From Betaproteobacteria bacterium (lineage in GTDB: Bacteria > Pseudomonadota > Gammaproteobacteria > Burkholderiales > Burkholderiaceae_C): DNA of 17,573 bases. Positions 13,867 to 17,573 of the stretch are shown piece after piece. The notes under the pieces are model-generated. The model was not told the DNA's origin, ran no database searches, and saw nothing but the letters and a program-made list of their open reading frames with translations. How positions within the stretch are numbered: the stretch's first letter is position 1; the number at the start of each line of letters is the position of its first letter. The DNA lies in assembly GCA_009922295.1 (NCBI GenBank), contig RFWA01000015.1, forward strand, positions 1 through 17,573. Direction: 5' to 3'. The position numbers were made by a program, and so were the translations under genes.

Positions 13867-14949
13867 ATGGATCGTCGTTCCGTCATCAAACACGCCGGCA
13901 TTGCTGGCGTGCTGGCCGCTGGCGCTGCGCCGGCAGTGCATGCGCAGGCCGCTACCATTCGCTGGCGCCTGGCTTCTAGCTTCCCCAAGTCGCTGGACAC
14001 CATTTTTGGTGCGGCTGACACCTTCGCCAAGAAGGTCAACGAGATGAGTGGCGGCAAGTTCACGATCTCCACCCACGCCGCCGGCGAGCTGATGCCGGCT
14101 TTCGGTGTGGTTGATGGTGTTCAAAACGGCACTGTGGAATGCGCACACACGGCACCCTACTATTTCTTTGGCAAGGATGAAACCTTTGCCTTGGGCTGCG
14201 CCATCCCGTTCGGCCTGAACAGCCGCCAGATGACTGCCTGGATGTATGAGGGCAACGGCGGCAAGTTGATGCGCGAGTTTTACGCCAAGTACAACATCGT
14301 CAACTTCCCAGCTGGCAACACGGGCTGCCAAATGGGCGGCTGGTACCGCAAGGAAATCAAGAGCGCCAAAGACATCAAGGGCCTGAAGTTCCGCGTTGGC
14401 GGCTTCGCCGGCAAGGTCATTGAGCGCATGGGTGGTGTGCCGCAGAACATCCCGGGCGGTGAAATCTACCAAGCCCTGGAAAAAGGCACTATTGATGCGG
14501 CCGAGTGGGTGGGTCCGTATGACGACCAGAAGCTGGGCTTCAACAAGGTCGCACCTTTCTACTACTACCCCGGTTGGTGGGAGGGCGGTCCTGAGCTGGA
14601 TGTGTTCATCAACAAAGCGGCGTATGAGACCCTGTCATCTGAGAACAAGGCCATTGTTGAGTCGGCAGCCGCTTTTGCTCACGTCGAGATGCAGGCCAAA
14701 TACGACGCCAGAAACCCGACCGCGCTCAAGCAACTGGTGGGTAACAAGACCAAGGTCCTGCCCTTCCCCAAGGATGTGATGGATCTGGCCTTCAAGGAGT
14801 CGATGAAGCTGTACGACGAGCTCAGCGAAAAGAATCCGCAGTGGAAAAAGGTCTACGAGGACATGGCTGCCTTCCGCAAAGACCAGAACCTGTGGTTCCG
14901 CTTCACCGAAATGCGTTTCGACAGCTTCATGCAGGCGCAAAAACTGTAA
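13867..14949 (+). CDS. TRAP transporter periplasmic substrate-binding protein (DctP/TakP-like)
   Basis: A 360-residue exported binding protein. The N-terminus MDRRSVIKHAGIAGVLAAG has paired arginines followed by a hydrophobic stretch and an APAVHAQ cleavage site, so export may be by Tat or Sec. The mature region is typical of the DctP family: IRWRLASSFPKSLDTIFGAA, KFTISTHAAGELMPAF, then KGLKFRVGG with the ligand-carboxylate-binding Arg176, GGEIYQALEKGTIDAAEWVGPYDD (Trp214) and FYYYPGWWEGG. The last two segments resemble TakP-type proteins that bind 2-oxoacids; the exact ligand is not certain. A strong Shine-Dalgarno (AGGAG) lies about 8 nt before the ATG. No DctQ or DctM membrane subunits are encoded nearby, so the partner permease must be elsewhere. 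A hairpin terminator follows. Confidence 0.92.
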   Translation: MDRRSVIKHAGIAGVLAAGAAPAVHAQAATIRWRLASSFPKSLDTIFGAADTFAKKVNEMSGGKFTISTHAAGELMPAFGVVDGVQNGTVECAHTAPYYFFGKDETFALGCAIPFGLNSRQMTAWMYEGNGGKLMREFYAKYNIVNFPAGNTGCQMGGWYRKEIKSAKDIKGLKFRVGGFAGKVIERMGGVPQNIPGGEIYQALEKGTIDAAEWVGPYDDQKLGFNKVAPFYYYPGWWEGGPELDVFINKAAYETLSSENKAIVESAAAFAHVEMQAKYDARNPTALKQLVGNKTKVLPFPKDVMDLAFKESMKLYDELSEKNPQWKKVYEDMAAFRKDQNLWFRFTEMRFDSFMQAQKL

Positions 14950-14993
14950 CAGTGTGCGCTGCACCTCGGCCCTCGGGCTGGGGGTCAACCGAG

Positions 14994-15020
14994 ACGGGCC
15001 CTGCAGGGGCCCGTTTTCTT
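14994..15020 (+). terminator. Rho-independent terminator after the TRAP binding-protein gene
   Basis: ACGGGCCC (14994-15001) pairs perfectly with GGGCCCGT (15007-15014) around a TGCAG loop, followed directly by a T-rich tail (TTTTCTT). It isolates the binding-protein gene from the ccm operon. Confidence 0.88.
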
Positions 15021-15201
15021 GCGCCAAGTCAATAACAGTCCGACATTCGACCTGCGCATCCGATTCGGGTGCAGATCGGGTCGACTCTGGCGCCAATGAG
15101 CCCAGGGTCGCGTGATATAAACCCCGGCAGACATGGACATTGATGAGGTGCTACTTGAATAAACGGGCTTGGATCGACAGCATGATGGGCAGCGCCACGG
15201 C
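15021..15201 (+). promoter_or_regulatory. Upstream region of the ccm operon with extended -10 candidate and a short leader frame
   Basis: TGATATAAA at 15113-15121 fits an extended -10 (TGnTATAAT with one mismatch), a plausible ccm operon promoter. An imperfect hairpin sits near 15054-15071. A 19-codon frame (TTG 15155 to TGA 15214, MNKRAWIDSMMGSATACWL) with GAGG six bases upstream runs over the ccmA start; it matches nothing I know. There is no other gene here. Confidence 0.35.
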
Positions 15202-15816
15202 ATGCTGGCTTTGAGGGACCTTGGTTGCACACGCAGTGGCCGCCGTTTGTTTAGCGGAGTCAGTTGCACCGTTGCTGCCGGTCAATTGCTGCGGGTTCAG
15301 GGCGCCAATGGGGCGGGCAAGACCAGCTTGCTGCGCATCATTTGTGGTTTGCTCGAGCCGACCTCTGGCGAGGCGCTGTGGCACGGCCAGGGCGTGACTG
15401 GGCTGCGTGAGGAGTTCGGGCGCGAGTTGATCTATCTGGGACACGCCGCGGCACTGAAAGACGATTTGTCTCCCCTTGAGAATCTGCAAGCAGCCAGTAC
15501 TTTGGGCGGGCAATGGCTAGACACAGCGCAGGCAAGGGCAGCGCTGGCCGCCGCGGGCCTGGCGGGCTATGACAACACGCCAGTGCGTCGCCTGTCTCAA
15601 GGCCAGCGTCGCCGCAGTGCCTTGGCTCGGCTGGTTCATGGCCAATACGCGGCCCTTTGGGTGCTGGACGAGCCATTTACCGCCCTGGATGTGCTGGCTA
15701 CTCAGTGGCTGGCCGACCTGATTAGACGCCGCGTGAAGGCGGGTGGCATTGTGGTGTTGACCAGCCATCAAGATGTGGCGATTGACGGTGCGCCTCAACA
15801 GGTGCTTGGCCTGTGA
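15202..15816 (+). CDS. ccmA: Heme exporter ATP-binding subunit CcmA
   Basis: A 204-residue ABC ATPase, the normal CcmA length. Walker A is GANGAGKTS (34-42), the signature is LSQGQRRR (from 131), Walker B is LWVLDEP (152-158), the D-loop is ALD and the switch histidine is His189 in LTSHQ. The N-terminal MLALRDLGCTRSGRRLFSGVS matches CcmA. It works with CcmB, CcmC and CcmD at the inner membrane; ATP hydrolysis releases heme-loaded CcmE from CcmCD in System I cytochrome c biogenesis. I chose ATG 15202 because homology begins there; a TTG at 15169 would add 11 polar residues. Neither start has a good Shine-Dalgarno. The stop overlaps the ccmB GTG (GTGA). Confidence 0.94.
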   Translation: MLALRDLGCTRSGRRLFSGVSCTVAAGQLLRVQGANGAGKTSLLRIICGLLEPTSGEALWHGQGVTGLREEFGRELIYLGHAAALKDDLSPLENLQAASTLGGQWLDTAQARAALAAAGLAGYDNTPVRRLSQGQRRRSALARLVHGQYAALWVLDEPFTALDVLATQWLADLIRRRVKAGGIVVLTSHQDVAIDGAPQQVLGL

Positions 15817-16508
15817 GCACCGCGGTGCCTCAGGTCAGTTTGCTGGCGGCGGTGCGTTGCATTTTTGTTCGTGATCTGAGACTGGCCTTGCGCCGCCGGG
15901 CCGACACCCTGGCCGCCATGATTTTTTTTGTGATGGTGGTCAGCCTGTTTCCCTTGGGCATTGGGCCAGAGTCGGCCCTGCTGCGGACCATGGCGCCGGG
16001 CGTGGTGTGGGTGGCAGCCCTGTTGTCGTCCATGCTGTCCTTGACACGGCTGTTTGCTGACGACCACCAGGACGGTACCTTGGAGCAATTGCTGTTGAGC
16101 GCCCACCCGCTGGCCTTTTTGGCCTTGGGCAAAATTGCCGCGCACTGGATGAGTTCTGGTTTGCTCTTGGTTTTGGTGGCCCCGCTGCTGGCACTGCAGT
16201 TTGACCTGTCGCCGTCTGCTTGTGGTGTGCTGGTGCTGTCCCTGTTGCTGGGCACGCCGGTGCTCAGCCTGCTGGGTGCCATTGGTGCAGCCCTGACCGT
16301 GGGCCTGCGTGGGGGCAGTGTTTTGCTGTCGCTGCTGGTCTTGCCCCTGGCCGTGCCGGTCTTGGTATTTGGCGCCGGGGCAGTTGAGGCCTACAACGCC
16401 GGGCTTGGCGTCTCCGCCCACCTGTCACTGCTGGGCGCCCTGCTGGTGCTGGCCCTCGCGGCGGCACCGGTGGTGGTGGCGGCGGCGCTGCGGATCGCGC
16501 TGGAGTAG
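15813..16508 (+). CDS. ccmB: Heme exporter membrane subunit CcmB
   Basis: A 231-residue inner-membrane protein with six hydrophobic segments. The N-terminus reads CIFVRDLRLALRRRADTLAAMIFFVMVVSLFPLGIGPE, the CcmB hallmark, followed by GVVWVAALLSSMLSLTRLFADDHQDGTLEQLLLS and LGKIAAHWM. Together with CcmA it forms the ABC module of System I. The start is GTG at 15813, overlapping the ccmA stop by four bases, so translation is coupled. Length and order are as in other System I operons. Confidence 0.95.
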   Translation: MSTAVPQVSLLAAVRCIFVRDLRLALRRRADTLAAMIFFVMVVSLFPLGIGPESALLRTMAPGVVWVAALLSSMLSLTRLFADDHQDGTLEQLLLSAHPLAFLALGKIAAHWMSSGLLLVLVAPLLALQFDLSPSACGVLVLSLLLGTPVLSLLGAIGAALTVGLRGGSVLLSLLVLPLAVPVLVFGAGAVEAYNAGLGVSAHLSLLGALLVLALAAAPVVVAAALRIALE

Positions 16509-16515
16509 GGCCCCG

Positions 16516-16575
16516 ATGGTGTATCGTGCCGATTGCTCTAATTTCTGGAGGCGCCTGCTAGGCGGCCCGCTGTGA
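16516..16575 (+). CDS. Possible 19-residue leader peptide before ccmC
   Basis: ATG at 16516 opens a frame reading MVYRADCSNFWRRLLGGPL that ends in a TGA overlapping the ccmC GTG (GTGA). TAGGG just upstream could serve as its ribosome site. It has no recognisable family and may be fortuitous; if translated, it could reinitiate ribosomes onto ccmC. Confidence 0.25.
   Translation: MVYRADCSNFWRRLLGGPL
16547..16571 (+). promoter_or_regulatory. Distant Shine-Dalgarno with intervening hairpin before ccmC
   Basis: GGAGG (16547-16551) is 20 nt from the ccmC GTG, too far for normal initiation. Between them CGCCT (16552-16556) pairs with AGGCG (16560-16564) around a GCT loop, which would leave an effective spacing of about 7 nt. 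Confidence 0.4.
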
Positions 16576-17306
16576 TCAACTGGTTCCATTTTGCTGCAGT
16601 GTCGCGGTTTTACCCTTTGGCGGGGCGACTGATTCCCTGGTTTTATGGCGTGGCGGCATTGCTGGGCGCTCTGGGTCTGTACCTGGGCTTATGGCTTGCG
16701 CCCACCGATGCGCAGCAGGGCGAGGCCTACCGCATCATCTTCGTGCATGTGCCGGCGGCCTGGATGTCCATGGTCGTCTACATGGCCATGGCTGCTTGGG
16801 CCGGGGTGGGCCTGGTGTTCAACTCCCGCTTGTCGTCGATGATGGCCTGCGCTCTGGCGCCAACGGGGGCGTCGATGACCTTCCTGGCGCTGTGGACTGG
16901 GGCCCTCTGGGGCAAGCCCACTTGGGGCGCTTGGTGGGTGTGGGACGCCCGCCTGACGTCCGAGCTGGTGCTGTTGTTTCTCTACATCGGCTTCATGTCA
17001 CTGCACGCGTCGATCGACGATGTGCGCCGGGCCGACCGGGCGGCAGGTCTGCTGGCGCTGGTGGGTGTGGTGAATGTACCCATCATTTATTTTTCGGTCA
17101 AATGGTGGAATACCCTGCACCAAGGGGCCTCTGTGAGTTTCACCAAGGCACCCAGTATGGCAACGCCCATGCTGATGGGCATGCTGGTGATGGCGCTGGC
17201 TTTCTGGGCCTATTGCATTGCGGTGGCGCTGGTCCGGGTTCGCTCAATCATGCTGGCCCGAGAACAACACACGGCCTGGGCACGTGAGACAGTGAGGTCG
17301 GCATGA
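16572..17306 (+). CDS. ccmC: Heme exporter/heme-handling protein CcmC
   Basis: A 244-residue inner-membrane protein with six hydrophobic segments. The tryptophan-rich heme-handling motif WGAWWVWDARLTSELVL is at about 118-134. Candidate periplasmic heme-ligand histidines are His59 (FVHVPAAW) and His182 (WWNTLHQGASVS), as in the CcmC/CcmF/CcsA family. It loads heme onto CcmE with CcmD. The start is GTG at 16572 because MINWFHFAAVSRFYPLAGRLIPWF matches CcmC N-termini. It follows ccmB by 63 bp, the only gap in the operon, and its stop overlaps ccmD (ATGA). Confidence 0.95.
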   Translation: MINWFHFAAVSRFYPLAGRLIPWFYGVAALLGALGLYLGLWLAPTDAQQGEAYRIIFVHVPAAWMSMVVYMAMAAWAGVGLVFNSRLSSMMACALAPTGASMTFLALWTGALWGKPTWGAWWVWDARLTSELVLLFLYIGFMSLHASIDDVRRADRAAGLLALVGVVNVPIIYFSVKWWNTLHQGASVSFTKAPSMATPMLMGMLVMALAFWAYCIAVALVRVRSIMLAREQHTAWARETVRSA

Positions 17307-17488
17307 ACTGGGCATCCTGGGCTGATTTCTGGGCCATGGGGGGCCATGCGCTGTACGTGTGGGGCTCCATCGGTATGTGCATCGCGGCGCTAGGGGTTGA
17401 AGTGCTGCTGCTTGACCATAGACGTCGTGAGTTGATTCGGGAAATCAACAGCACGGCAGACAGCGATATTGGAGAATCCCTCCCATGA
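17303..17488 (+). CDS. ccmD: Heme exporter protein CcmD
   Basis: A 61-residue small membrane protein with one transmembrane helix (about 17-38: LYVWGSIGMCIAALGVEVLLL) and a basic cytoplasmic tail (DHRRRELIREI), the typical CcmD pattern including the GGHALYVWGSIG segment. It stabilises the CcmABC complex and helps release heme-loaded CcmE. ATG at 17303 overlaps the ccmC stop and its own TGA overlaps the ccmE ATG. Confidence 0.93.
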   Translation: MNWASWADFWAMGGHALYVWGSIGMCIAALGVEVLLLDHRRRELIREINSTADSDIGESLP

Positions 17489-17573
17489 AACCCAGAACCA
17501 AACGTGCGCTGGCCATTGTGAGCGGGCTGGCAGCGCTCGGTATTGCCAGTGCGCTGGTCTTGAACGCCTTCAA
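17485..17573 (+). CDS. ccmE: Heme chaperone CcmE, N-terminal part (partial)
   Basis: The gene runs off the end of the window. The visible 29 residues (MKPRTKRALAIVSGLAALG, then IASALVLNAF) show the basic N-terminus and single transmembrane anchor of CcmE. The heme-binding histidine of the periplasmic domain lies beyond the window. A Shine-Dalgarno (GGAGAA) sits about 8 nt before the ATG, which overlaps the ccmD stop. Confidence 0.9.
   Translation, partial: MKPRTKRALAIVSGLAALGIASALVLNAF

Overview
The window looks like chromosomal DNA of a betaproteobacterium in the Comamonadaceae (Rhodoferax/Polaromonas-like). The grounds are high GC content, an xseB-ispA-dxs isoprenoid cluster, a TRAP-type binding protein, a System I cytochrome c maturation operon, and two copies of a short dispersed repeat that I recall from Comamonadaceae genomes. 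It contains no tRNA, rRNA, CRISPR array, insertion sequence or prophage that I can recognise. LAYOUT, LEFT TO RIGHT. (1) 2-1397 (+): the 3' end of polA, then a class V aminotransferase gene broken by an exact 20-bp tandem duplication. (2) 1491-3204 (+): an exported dienelactone-hydrolase-family enzyme and, one base later, a ZIP metal transporter with a histidine-rich loop. (3) 6154-3232 (-): a Rieske oxygenase whose N-terminus appears displaced by a frameshift, an EamA/DMT permease coupled to it by a 1-nt overlap, and a mercaptopyruvate-type sulfurtransferase that carries a copy of the dispersed repeat in frame inside its coding sequence. (4) 6155-6434: a divergent intergenic region with a TGTC motif repeated every 11 bp in front of the next gene. 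(5) 6435-10445 (+): a PhnD-like periplasmic binding protein followed by a 1043-residue hybrid histidine kinase with three PAS domains, a likely signalling pair. (6) 10518-13719 (+): xseB, ispA and dxs; a second copy of the dispersed repeat directly abuts the dxs start codon and seems to have displaced any Shine-Dalgarno sequence. (7) 13867-14949 (+): a lone TRAP dicarboxylate/2-oxoacid-type binding protein ending in a strong terminator. (8) 15202-17573 (+): ccmA, ccmB, ccmC, ccmD and the start of ccmE, tightly overlapping except at ccmC. HOW THE GENES WORK TOGETHER. XseB is part of a DNA repair exonuclease. Dxs and IspA supply precursors and farnesyl diphosphate for quinones and undecaprenyl carriers. 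CcmABCD handle heme export and transfer to CcmE for c-type cytochrome assembly. The binding protein and kinase probably sense a periplasmic ligand. The minus-strand trio suggests uptake or efflux and oxidation of an unidentified small molecule. The most notable signals are small-scale rearrangements: a 20-bp tandem duplication breaking a gene, a probable indel in the Rieske gene, a repeat domesticated inside a sulfurtransferase, a repeat fused to the dxs start, and a 14-bp tandem duplication that builds a terminator-like hairpin. I found no convincing wholly new multi-gene system.
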